Positions 6,509 to 13,914 of a stretch of DNA of 15,296 nt are shown here, one piece after another. Source of the stretch: an uncultured Eubacteriales bacterium (GTDB taxonomy: Bacteria > Bacillota > Clostridia > Oscillospirales > Acutalibacteraceae); contig CAKSQS010000062.1 of the NCBI GenBank assembly GCA_934486705.1, positions 1 through 15,296 on the forward strand, in the 5' to 3' direction. The translations under genes were made by a program, and so were the position numbers. How positions within the stretch are numbered: position 1 is the stretch's first letter; each line of letters starts with the position of its first letter. The notes under the pieces were generated by a model that was not told the origin of the DNA, searched no databases, and saw only the letters and a list, made by a program, of their open reading frames with translations.

Positions 6509-7402
6509 ATGCTTGATTTAATTATAAGCACATTGACCCAAGGCTTTATATATGCAATGCTTTCCTACGGCATATATATTACCTATAAAATACTTGATTT
6601 TCCGGACTTGACGGTAGACGGCAGCTTCCCTTTGGGGGCTGCCGTGACCGCGCTGCTGTTGGTTAAGGGCGTAAATCCGTATTTGACACTTTTGGCGGCT
6701 TTGGCGGTAGGCGCTGCGGCGGGCTTTGTTACGGGCTTTATCCATGTTAGGCTAAAAGTGCGCGACCTGCTTGCGGGCATTATTACCATGACGGCGCTTT
6801 TCTCTGTTAACCTGCAAATTGCGGGTTCTAACCTTTCGGTTGCAAGAAGCGTTGACACAATTTTCACCGCCGCACCTACAATGGCGCTTTTCGGCTCGCT
6901 TTCGCTTATTATGAGAAAGCTTATAGTATCGCTTATAATAATGCTTATATGCAAAATACTGCTTGATTTATATTTCAAAACCAAAAGCGGCTTTTTGCTC
7001 CGCGCGGTGGGCGATAACAGCGCGCTTGTAACCACCCTTGCTAAGGATATGGGCAGGGTTAAAATAATAGGTCTTGTAATATCAAACGCTTTGGTAGCCC
7101 TTTCGGGCGCGGTTGTATGCCATGAGCAGCGCTCTTTCTCTGCCATGATGGGAACAGGGCAGATGGTATTTGGCTTGGCGGCGGTAATTATAGGCACAAC
7201 GCTGTTCAGAAAAATGAGCTTTATAAAGGGCACTACGGCGGTAATCGCGGGCAGCGTAATTTACAAGGCGTGTATACAGATTGCAATAAGTCTCGGTCTG
7301 CCGGCAAACCTTTTAAAGCTTATAACAGCGGCGCTTTTCCTTGTTATATTGGTCATAGGCAATTTCGAGAAAGGCACGGTGAAAAAGAATGTTAGAGCTT
7401 AA
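6509..7402 (+). CDS. trpY: Tryptophan ABC transporter permease (TrpY type)
   Basis: A 297-residue, strongly hydrophobic integral membrane protein of the branched-chain-amino-acid/TrpY permease type, with roughly eight predicted membrane segments. The stretch YKILDFPDLTVDGSFPLGAA near residues 28-47 is typical of this permease family. A cytoplasmic loop (KTKSGFLLRAVGDN, about 154-167) contains the coupling-helix type sequence that contacts the ATPase. It starts 20 bases after trpX with SD GGAGAG (6498-6503). Its end overlaps the ATPase gene by 14 bases, implying translational coupling. It should form the membrane channel with TrpX and TrpZ. Confidence 0.87.
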   Translation: MLDLIISTLTQGFIYAMLSYGIYITYKILDFPDLTVDGSFPLGAAVTALLLVKGVNPYLTLLAALAVGAAAGFVTGFIHVRLKVRDLLAGIITMTALFSVNLQIAGSNLSVARSVDTIFTAAPTMALFGSLSLIMRKLIVSLIIMLICKILLDLYFKTKSGFLLRAVGDNSALVTTLAKDMGRVKIIGLVISNALVALSGAVVCHEQRSFSAMMGTGQMVFGLAAVIIGTTLFRKMSFIKGTTAVIAGSVIYKACIQIAISLGLPANLLKLITAALFLVILVIGNFEKGTVKKNVRA

Positions 7403-8162
7403 ACACGTTTCTAAAATATATAACCCCGGGCTTGTTACCGAAATGTGCCTTTTTGACGATTTTAACCTGACCGTAAAGGACGGCGAGTTTGTATCGGTTA
7501 TAGGCAGCAACGGCAGCGGAAAAACCTCAATGCTCAATATTATATGCGGCAGCATTCCCGTAAACGGCGGCGAGGTGCTTATAAACGGCAGGTGCATAAA
7601 CCGCCAAAAGGATTTTGAGCGCTATACGCACATAGGCAGGGTATACCAAAACCCCGCAATGGGCAATTGCCCGAATATGACGATACTTGAAAATATGTCG
7701 CTTGCCGATAATAAGGGCAAGCCCTTCGGGCTTTCGTTTGCGCTTAATAAAAAGCGATTTGATAATTACAGGGAGCAGTTGGCGTCCTTAGGACTTGGGC
7801 TTGAAGATAAACTGCACGTTAAAATGGGGTCGCTCTCGGGAGGTCAGCGGCAGGCAGTATCGCTGCTTATGGCTACCATGACCCCTATAGATTTTCTTAT
7901 TTTGGATGAACACACCGCTGCGCTTGACCCGAAAACCGCCGAAATTATAATGGAGCTTACCGACAAGGTGGTAAAAGAAAAAAAGCTCACTGCCATAATG
8001 GTAACGCATAATCTGCGCTACGCGGTTGAATACGGCACGCGGCTTTTAATGATGGATAAGGGACATATAATTTTAGATAAATCGGGCTTTGATAAGAAAA
8101 ACGCCTCGGTTGACGAAATTCTTGAAATATTCAACAGAATAAGCATTGAATGCGGAAACTGA
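7389..8162 (+). CDS. trpZ: Tryptophan ABC transporter ATP-binding protein (TrpZ type)
   Basis: A 257-residue ABC ATPase that drives the importer. All nucleotide-binding motifs are present: Walker A GSNGSGKT (39-46), Q-loop Q87 in RVYQNP, signature LSGGQ (149-153), Walker B FLILDE (169-174) with catalytic E174, D-loop AALD (177-180) and the switch His H207 (MVTHN). H175 and T176 replace the common Pro/Ala-Thr after Walker B, a variation I associate with this transporter subfamily. The start lies inside trpY, with GGTGA at 7379-7383 upstream. It ends the transporter unit, and a hairpin terminator follows 16 bases after the stop. Confidence 0.9.
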   Translation: MLELKHVSKIYNPGLVTEMCLFDDFNLTVKDGEFVSVIGSNGSGKTSMLNIICGSIPVNGGEVLINGRCINRQKDFERYTHIGRVYQNPAMGNCPNMTILENMSLADNKGKPFGLSFALNKKRFDNYREQLASLGLGLEDKLHVKMGSLSGGQRQAVSLLMATMTPIDFLILDEHTAALDPKTAEIIMELTDKVVKEKKLTAIMVTHNLRYAVEYGTRLLMMDKGHIILDKSGFDKKNASVDEILEIFNRISIECGN

Positions 8163-8178
8163 AATAATGCTGAATTAA

Positions 8179-8214
8179 AAAACACTCCTCGGTCGCCTGA
8201 CTGAGGGGTGTTTT
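8179..8214. terminator. Bidirectional terminator between trpZ and U32 gene
   Basis: A 16-bp stem (8179-8194 with 8199-8214, two G·U pairs, 4-base loop GCCT) begins AAAACACTCC and ends GGGGTGTTTT. It provides a T run on either strand for the convergent genes. Its core, CCTCGGTCGCCTGACTGAGG, closely matches the two ends of the 5255-5366 repeat joined together. Confidence 0.85.
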
Positions 8215-8224
8215 GCACATAAAA

Positions 8225-10282
8225 TTATATGCATCCGCGGTAATAAAGACCGCGGGTATATTTTTCATACGGAGCACCGCCGTTTACATATGCGTTTATA
8301 ACCTTTTCCGCCTGTTCGGCAGTTTCATCCGTAAAATAAAGCGTAAGAAAATCAAGCGCCGCAAGCTCCGCTTTTCTGTCGGCAAGCCATACGGGCACCG
8401 AGTTGAGCATTTCCGAAAAGCTTTTTCTGCACTGCACGGGGAAAACAACGCCTCTGCGGTCGGTTACATAGCCTTTGCCGCCGCATTCCTTGCAGCTTTT
8501 GCCGTTTTTTACGGGGCAGCATCTGTAAAGCATAAGCGGCAGTTTGCCGTAGGCTGCAATGCCTACGGGCACGGGTGAGGAAAGCCTTGAAATATCGCTT
8601 AAAAGCATTTCGCTTGAAAGCGTTATTTCACTTACGCCCATATTGCGCGCGGCTTCGGCGCTTGCGGAATTGTATATGTTAAGCCCTGTATCCGCAATTA
8701 CGGAAAAGCCGCAGGCAAGCGCTGTATTTACCGCCGCAATATTTCCGCAAAGCGCCTCGGTAAAGCCCTGCTTTTTGAATAATTCAAGGCGGTTTTTAAT
8801 ATATTTCTCGTTTGCGGTTATTCGCGGCAGTTCCGCAACCGCGGTAATACCCGCAGGTATTTTGGGCGGGTCGTTTTCCAATGGGAAAATTATTTTGCTT
8901 ATATTTTCAAGATTCTTCGGCAGCTGCTCGCGGCTGTAAAACCGCGCGTACAGCCTTTGCTTTTTATCGGTCAAATTTCTTTTTCCCGCTTTGTATTCGT
9001 AAATCGGGGGACATTCTCTTTTAATTTCCGCCCGCGCCGAATCTAATTTTTCCGCAGCCGCTCTGCGCAGAGAGTTTATTGCGGCGGCGGGAACAAACAG
9101 CCCGTCTTCGCATACAACGTCTATTTTCTCGGGTAAATAGGGGGTTGAGCCGAATTTATCGATTGCGGCTTTAAGCCTTTCGGCGGTGGCGGGTTTATTT
9201 TGCGCCGATTGGGGTGTTTCGCCCTCGGCGGTCACGGTATTTTCGCCGTCGCTTAACATAAGGCGCAGCGGAGAGTTTTTTTCTGCGGTCAGAGCGGCGG
9301 AAATTTTAATATTTTGCCTTTCTCCGCGGTAAAGCCCGTGCAGCACGGAAAACGCCGCGTCGGCGGCGGTAACGTCGTCCTTTGTGCGTATTCCGAACAT
9401 ATCGCGGTTAAAATTATCGGCATAATACCCGTCGGTAAAGCCCGAGCGCGAAAATACGTTTTTCAAAAGCCCCGCAATATCCTCGGGAACAAAGCCGTTA
9501 TCAAGCACGGCGCGCGCTGCGGCTGTGGCGGCGGCAACATACTCGGGACGTTTCATCCGCCCCTCTATTTTAAAGGACGTAACACCCATATCGCGCAGAT
9601 GTGAAAGGTGGTTTAAAAGCGATAGATCTTTCAGGCTTAAATCGTGACCCGTGCCGCCCGCAACCGAAAAGGGAAGACGGCACGGACCTGCGCACAAGCC
9701 CCTGTTTCCGCTGCGCGAGCCTAAAAAAGCCGAAAGCAGGCACTGCCCCGATACCGACATACACAAAGCGCCGTGCACAAATACCTCGGTTTCAAGCCCG
9801 AGTTCTTCCGCCGCTTTACAAAAGGTTTTAAGCTCCGTGCGTGACATTTCGCGCGCCGCCACAACCCGCTTAAATCCCGCTTTTTTAAGGTACGGCAGGG
9901 CAGAGGGGGACATAACCGACATTTGCGTGGAGGCATGGAGCGCAAGCCCGGGAACAGCTTTTCGGAGTATTTGCGCCAGACCTATATCCTGAATTATAAC
10001 GCCGTCAATACCCGCAAGGTACGCTGCGCGCGCAAGCTGACATGCCGAGTCAAGCTCGGAGTCCTTAATTAAAATATTTAAAGTAAGGTATGTCTTAACG
10101 CCGCGTATGCGGCAGTATTCGGCTACGGCTTTAAGCTCGTCCGCCGAAAAATTTTCCGCGTTTCTGCGCGCCGAAAAATCCTTTGCGCCGAGGTATACCG
10201 CGTCTGCGCCGCAGCGCACAGCCGCCTCAAGCATTTGAAAATTGCCTGCGGGCGAGAGTATTTCGCCTTTAGTTATATTCAT
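8225..10282 (-). CDS. U32-family protein, RlhA/TrhP-like (long form)
   Basis: This 685-residue U32 'peptidase' family protein is of the type now known to act in RNA hydroxylation (E. coli RlhA on 23S rRNA, TrhP on tRNA U34). Residues 7-31 (GEILSPAGNFQ...DAVYLG) open the TIM-like catalytic part. EVFVHGALCMSVSGQC (166-181) and RSGNRGLCAGPCR (190-202) form the U32 signature with the cysteines C174, C181, C197 and C201, likely iron-sulfur or prephenate-site ligands. The C-terminal half is an extra domain with a Cys-rich patch (C588, C589, C597, C600, C618), as in long U32 proteins. I choose ATG 10282, which has GGTGA 8 bases upstream. The GTG at 10294 lacks an SD. The exact RNA substrate is unknown. 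RlhA/TrhP-type hydroxylation uses prephenate, which the neighbouring aromatic operon supplies, but U32 genes are widespread and this adjacency may be accidental. Confidence 0.85.
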   Translation of the reverse strand: MNITKGEILSPAGNFQMLEAAVRCGADAVYLGAKDFSARRNAENFSADELKAVAEYCRIRGVKTYLTLNILIKDSELDSACQLARAAYLAGIDGVIIQDIGLAQILRKAVPGLALHASTQMSVMSPSALPYLKKAGFKRVVAAREMSRTELKTFCKAAEELGLETEVFVHGALCMSVSGQCLLSAFLGSRSGNRGLCAGPCRLPFSVAGGTGHDLSLKDLSLLNHLSHLRDMGVTSFKIEGRMKRPEYVAAATAAARAVLDNGFVPEDIAGLLKNVFSRSGFTDGYYADNFNRDMFGIRTKDDVTAADAAFSVLHGLYRGERQNIKISAALTAEKNSPLRLMLSDGENTVTAEGETPQSAQNKPATAERLKAAIDKFGSTPYLPEKIDVVCEDGLFVPAAAINSLRRAAAEKLDSARAEIKRECPPIYEYKAGKRNLTDKKQRLYARFYSREQLPKNLENISKIIFPLENDPPKIPAGITAVAELPRITANEKYIKNRLELFKKQGFTEALCGNIAAVNTALACGFSVIADTGLNIYNSASAEAARNMGVSEITLSSEMLLSDISRLSSPVPVGIAAYGKLPLMLYRCCPVKNGKSCKECGGKGYVTDRRGVVFPVQCRKSFSEMLNSVPVWLADRKAELAALDFLTLYFTDETAEQAEKVINAYVNGGAPYEKYTRGLYYRGCI

Positions 10283-10393
10283 TTCGTTTATCACCGTATA
10301 TATAATATAACACTTCGGGCAAAATTTAAAGTGTTTTTTGCGGGGATTTAAATTATTATTCCGATTTAATGCTTTAAATAGGTAAAGAAAGGG

Positions 10394-10421
10394 TTGACAA
10401 ATCGGAAAAATAATGTATAAT
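10394..10421 (+). promoter_or_regulatory. Promoter of the aromatic amino-acid operon
   Basis: A perfect TTGACA (10394-10399) and perfect TATAAT (10416-10421) are 16 bases apart. A second overlapping TATAAT sits at 10421-10426. Transcription would start near 10428-10433, about 25 bases before the leader-peptide ATG. Confidence 0.93.
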
Positions 10422-10454
10422 ATAATTTAATGAGTTTTTGAAAGGGTGGACAGA

Positions 10455-10523
10455 ATGTTCGGTTGCGTTAATTATCGATTTTATTACTTTAAAACGGACT
10501 GCCTGTACGCCTGCAAAGCTTAA
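10455..10523 (+). CDS. Phe/Tyr-rich leader peptide (22 aa) of an attenuator
   Basis: A 22-codon frame with a clear SD (AGGGTGG, 10443-10449, 5 bases before ATG) begins MFGCVNYRFYYFK. Seven of 22 residues are aromatic: Phe at 2, 9 and 12, and Tyr at 7, 10, 11 and 18, with the run FYYF at codons 9-12. This is the pattern of amino-acid-sensing leader peptides such as pheL, but here for both Phe and Tyr. Its last codons overlap the 5' arm of the antiterminator, and its stop codon lies inside the next hairpin. The genes controlled make chorismate, phenylpyruvate and probably aromatic amino acids, which fits the sensed residues. I know no named family for this exact peptide. Confidence 0.88.
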   Translation: MFGCVNYRFYYFKTDCLYACKA

Positions 10524-10559
10524 ATTAAAAGCTTTGAAATTTTGAGTACGGACAGCCCG
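10495..10559 (+). promoter_or_regulatory. Antiterminator fold of the Phe/Tyr attenuator
   Basis: CGGACTGCCTGTAC (10495-10508, within the leader ORF) pairs with GTACGGACAGCCCG (10546-10559) at 12 of 14 positions. It encloses a perfect 8-bp hairpin, CAAAGCTT/AAGCTTTG (10514-10521 with 10529-10536). The 3' arm takes up the CCCG needed by the terminator, so the two folds compete. A ribosome stalled at FYYF leaves most of the 5' arm free (readthrough). A ribosome reaching the stop codon covers it (termination). Confidence 0.75.
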
Positions 10560-10606
10560 CGATCGTTTATGCTTTTTTTGCAATAAACGTTTGCGGGCTT
10601 TGTTTT
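10554..10606 (+). terminator. Attenuator terminator
   Basis: AGCCCGC (10554-10560) pairs with GCGGGCT (10593-10599). After a small internal loop the stem continues with CGTTTAT (10564-10570) paired to ATAAACG (10583-10589). A T-rich tail, TTGTTTT (10600-10606), follows. It ends only 15 bases before the first structural gene and overlaps the antiterminator's 3' arm. Confidence 0.85.
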
Positions 10607-10621
10607 GGAAAAGGTGATTTA

Positions 10622-11803
10622 ATGCTTAACGAAAAAATGGTGAGTTTAGGTTCTCGCCGCTCGGTTATACGCGAAATTTTTGAATACGGCAAAAAACGCA
10701 AGGCGGAAATAGGGGAAGAAAATGTTTTTGATTTCAGCCTCGGCAACCCGAGCGTACCCACGCCCGCTGCGGTAACTGCGGCTTTGGAGCGTATTATAAA
10801 GGAGACCGACCCCGTGCGGCTGCACGGCTACACCTCTGCGCAGGGGGATATGGCGGTAAGGGCGAAAATTGCAAAGAGCATTGAAAAGCGTTTCGGCTTT
10901 CCCGCAAATAAAGATTTAATTTATATGACCTGCGGCGCGGCGGCGTCACTTACCGTAACGCTGAACGCACTTGTAAACAGCGGGGATGAAATTATAATTC
11001 CCGCGCCGTTTTTCCCCGAGTACCGCGTGTTTGCGGAAAACGCAGGGGCGCGCGTTGTAACGGTGCAGTGCCGCGAGCCTGATTTTCAGCTTGATATTAA
11101 GGCGATTGAAAGCGCCGTGACCGAAAAAACCAAGGCGATAATAATAAACTCGCCGAATAACCCTACGGGCGCGGTTTTCTCACCCGATACTGTAAAGGCG
11201 CTAAGCGATATGCTAAGTAGAAAGCAAGCGGAATTAGGTATTGATATTTATATTATAGCCGACGAACCCTACCGCGAGCTTTCCTACGGGGCGGAAGTGC
11301 CGTATATCCCGAAATATTACGCAAATACGGTGGTTTGCTATTCTTACAGCAAGTCGCTTTCTCTCCCGGGGGAGCGCATAGGCTACATATTTATTCCCGA
11401 AAGCGCAAAGGACTGCCGCAAATTATACGCCGCCGTGTGCGGTGCGGGCAGGGCGCTCGGGTTTGTGTGCGCACCGAGCCTTATGCAGTATACCGTGGCG
11501 GAATGTACCGATGTTTTACCCGATATTTCAACCTATAAGAAAAACCGCGATCTGCTTTTCGGCGCGCTGACCGATTACGGCTATGAGGCAGTACCGCCCG
11601 ACGGCGCGTTTTATCTGTTTGTAAAATCGCCCGAGCCTGACGCGAACGCGTTTTGCAAAAGAGCGAAAAAATACGAGCTGCTGCTTGTGCCGTCCGATGA
11701 TTTCGGGTGCGGGGGTTATGTAAGAATATCCTATTGCGTAACAACAGAGCAGATAGAAAAATCATTACCGGCGTTTAAGGCGCTTATAGAGGAGTATAAA
11801 TAA
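10622..11803 (+). CDS. PLP-dependent class I/II aminotransferase, probably aromatic/aspartate type
   Basis: This 393-residue fold-type I aminotransferase is a cytosolic PLP enzyme exchanging an amino group between an amino acid and a 2-oxo acid. Visible motifs are HGYTSAQGD (68-76), the cofactor-loop SPNNPTG (177-183), ADEPY (213-217) with D214 contacting the PLP nitrogen, SYSKSLSLPGERIGY (241-255) with Schiff-base K244, and R368 in YVRISY, which binds the substrate carboxylate. It is the first gene after the Phe/Tyr attenuator and abuts pheA (TAA directly followed by ATG). A role in transaminating phenylpyruvate and 4-hydroxyphenylpyruvate, or prephenate, is therefore likely. Substrate choice cannot be read from the sequence. 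SD AAGGTGA (10611-10617) sets the start. Confidence 0.9.
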   Translation: MLNEKMVSLGSRRSVIREIFEYGKKRKAEIGEENVFDFSLGNPSVPTPAAVTAALERIIKETDPVRLHGYTSAQGDMAVRAKIAKSIEKRFGFPANKDLIYMTCGAAASLTVTLNALVNSGDEIIIPAPFFPEYRVFAENAGARVVTVQCREPDFQLDIKAIESAVTEKTKAIIINSPNNPTGAVFSPDTVKALSDMLSRKQAELGIDIYIIADEPYRELSYGAEVPYIPKYYANTVVCYSYSKSLSLPGERIGYIFIPESAKDCRKLYAAVCGAGRALGFVCAPSLMQYTVAECTDVLPDISTYKKNRDLLFGALTDYGYEAVPPDGAFYLFVKSPEPDANAFCKRAKKYELLLVPSDDFGCGGYVRISYCVTTEQIEKSLPAFKALIEEYK

Positions 11804-12907
11804 ATGACAGAGCTTGAAAAGGCAAGGGAAGAAATTAACCGAATAGATAAGCAGTTGGCACGGCTTTTTGAAGAAAGAATGGCGGCGGTAAAAACGGTTG
11901 CCGAGTATAAAAGGCAAAACGGCGTGCGCGTTACGGACTTATCGCGCGAGGCAGAGGTTATAAAGCGCAATTCATCACTTATTGAAAACGAGGCGTTAAA
12001 GCCCTATTTTGTAAGCTTTTTGCAGAGCAATATGGATATTTCAAAGGCGTATCAACATAGACTGCTTGAGGGTATGCGCATAGCCTACAGCGGGGTTGAG
12101 GGCGCGTTTGCCAATATTGCCGCAAACCGCATTTTCCCCGACGGCACGGCGGTTTCCTGCGGGGATTTCAAGACGGCGTATGAATCGGTGGAAAAGGGCG
12201 AGAACGATTGTGTTATTCTGCCGATTGAAAACAGCTACAACGGCGATGTGGGTCAGGTTATGGATCTTACCTTTTTCGGCTCATTATATATTAACGGAAT
12301 TTACGATATTGAGGTAGTGCAAAATCTGCTTGCCGTAAAGGGCACTACTATGGACGAGGTTAAAGAGGTTATAAGCCACCCGCAGGCGCTCGGTCAGTGC
12401 GCGGCGTATATAAGGCGGCACGGCTTTAAGCCGACCGAGGCGGTAAACACGGCGGTTGCGGCAAAGCTTGTGGCAGATTCGGGCAGGCACGATATAGCGG
12501 CAATAGGCAGTAGCGAGGCGGCAAAAAAATTCGGGCTTAAAAAGCTGGAGGCGCACATTAACACAAGCGGCAACAATACAACCCGCTTTGCAGTGTTTTC
12601 AAAGGCGGCGAAAGCCCCGTCTAAAGCCGATAACCAGTTTATTATGCTTTTCACCGTGCCGAACGAGGCGGGTTTACTCGGTCAGGCAATAGCGGTAATA
12701 GGAAAATACGGCTTTAACCTGCGCGCCTTAAAATCCAGACCGACAAAGGAGCTTATTTGGAGCTATTATTTCTACGCCGAGGGCGAGGGAAATATAAACA
12801 GCGAAAACGGCAAGGCTATGCTTAAAGAACTTAAAGAAAAATGCAGCAATGTGCGGGTTGTGGGCAGCTTTGAAAAGGAAATTGTGCTAAAGGGTGACGA
12901 TGAATGA
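11804..12907 (+). CDS. pheA: Bifunctional chorismate mutase/prephenate dehydratase (P-protein)
   Basis: A 367-residue fusion that turns chorismate into prephenate and then phenylpyruvate. The AroQ-type chorismate mutase covers about residues 1-88 (EINRIDKQLARLFEERM, AEYKR). The prephenate dehydratase covers about 91-268, starting RIAYSGVEGAF, with LPIENSYNGDV (139-149), SHPQALGQC (191-199) and the catalytic TRF (260-262). An ACT domain at about 276-360 normally binds Phe for feedback inhibition. Its usual ESRP motif reads KSRP (310-313) here, a difference that might alter Phe control. The start directly follows the aminotransferase stop, and the end overlaps aroB by 4 bases (ATGA). The length is normal for a P-protein. 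Confidence 0.96.
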   Translation: MTELEKAREEINRIDKQLARLFEERMAAVKTVAEYKRQNGVRVTDLSREAEVIKRNSSLIENEALKPYFVSFLQSNMDISKAYQHRLLEGMRIAYSGVEGAFANIAANRIFPDGTAVSCGDFKTAYESVEKGENDCVILPIENSYNGDVGQVMDLTFFGSLYINGIYDIEVVQNLLAVKGTTMDEVKEVISHPQALGQCAAYIRRHGFKPTEAVNTAVAAKLVADSGRHDIAAIGSSEAAKKFGLKKLEAHINTSGNNTTRFAVFSKAAKAPSKADNQFIMLFTVPNEAGLLGQAIAVIGKYGFNLRALKSRPTKELIWSYYFYAEGEGNINSENGKAMLKELKEKCSNVRVVGSFEKEIVLKGDDE

Positions 12908-13914
12908 TACTTCCCGTTAAAACAGGAACAGGCGGCTACAATATTTACCTTGAGCGCGGGGCGCTTAAAAAAGCGGGGGAATATTTAAACCTTTCCCGCC
13001 GCGCGCTTATAGTGACCGACAGCGGCGTGCCGAAGGAATACGCCGAAACGGTGGCGGCGCAGTGCAAAGAGCCGTATATTGTAACCCTGCCCGAGGGCGA
13101 AAAGACCAAGTGCTTTGAAAGCTTTAAATTTTTACTTTCAAAAGCGGTGGAATACGGCTTTACAAGGAGCGACTGCGTAGCAGCGGTAGGCGGCGGCGTT
13201 ATAGGCGACCTTGCGGGCTTTGCGGCGGCAAGCTTTATGCGCGGAATTGATTTTTACAATATCCCCACAACCGTTTTATCGCAGGTGGACTCGTCAATCG
13301 GCGGCAAGGTTGCCATTGATTTTGAGGGGTATAAAAACATTGTCGGCGCGTTTTACCCGCCTAAAGCCGTTATAATTGATTCAAATACCCTTAAAACCCT
13401 GCCCGAAAGGCAAATATCAAACGGGCTTGCGGAGTCGGTTAAAATGTCCTTAACAAGCGATAAAGAGCTGTTTGAGCTTTTTGAAAAGGGCGATATTAAG
13501 GAAAATATTGATACAATAATTGAAAAATCGCTTAAAATAAAGCGCGCGGTAGTAGAGCAGGACGAAAAAGAGGAGGGCCTTCGCAAAATACTCAATTTCG
13601 GGCATACCTTGGCGCACGCGATTGAGAGCGAGAACGAAATGCAGAACCTTTATCACGGCGAATGCGTGGCGCTCGGTATGATACCTATGTGCTCGGAAGT
13701 GGTAAAAAACAGGCTGCTGCCCGTGCTTAAAAAGCTTAATTTGCCTATATCAACTAATGTGACGGCGGACACTATAATAAACGCTATGCGGCACGATAAA
13801 AAAATGTCGGGCGATAAAATAACGGTAATTTTTGTAAACACGGTAGGCACATATGAAATGAAAGAAATGCCGTTTGATATATTCGCACAAAAAATAAGGG
13901 GGTCATTAGGGTGA
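12904..13914 (+). CDS. aroB: 3-dehydroquinate synthase
   Basis: This enzyme converts DAHP to 3-dehydroquinate, the second shikimate step, using NAD and a divalent metal. It has 336 residues, slightly short of the usual 350-360 but complete. AAVGGGVIGDLAGFAAASFMRG spans the nucleotide-binding and catalytic helix (about 93-114). PTTVLSQVDSSIGGKVAID (121-139) is the substrate loop. The expected metal ligands are E177 (NGLAESVK), H234 (LNFGHT) and H251 (YHGE). The start overlaps the pheA stop as ATGA and the stop overlaps the aroC GTG start, giving strong translational coupling in the operon. Confidence 0.96.
   Translation: MILPVKTGTGGYNIYLERGALKKAGEYLNLSRRALIVTDSGVPKEYAETVAAQCKEPYIVTLPEGEKTKCFESFKFLLSKAVEYGFTRSDCVAAVGGGVIGDLAGFAAASFMRGIDFYNIPTTVLSQVDSSIGGKVAIDFEGYKNIVGAFYPPKAVIIDSNTLKTLPERQISNGLAESVKMSLTSDKELFELFEKGDIKENIDTIIEKSLKIKRAVVEQDEKEEGLRKILNFGHTLAHAIESENEMQNLYHGECVALGMIPMCSEVVKNRLLPVLKKLNLPISTNVTADTIINAMRHDKKMSGDKITVIFVNTVGTYEMKEMPFDIFAQKIRGSLG

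Noticed and set aside
6583..7233. 216-codon open frame opposite the permease gene
   Set aside because: Low-complexity Ser/Ala/Pro-rich translation expected for the antisense of a membrane protein; no SD.
10283..10294. GTG at 10294 as start of the U32 gene
   Set aside because: No SD precedes it, whereas ATG 10282 has GGTGA 8 bases upstream and matches the usual family N-terminus.
10309..10335. AACACTT/AAGTGTT hairpin followed by T residues as a plus-strand terminator
   Set aside because: Only 7 bp with a 13-base loop, and no plus-strand gene ends there; it more likely reflects the AT-rich upstream region of the U32 gene.
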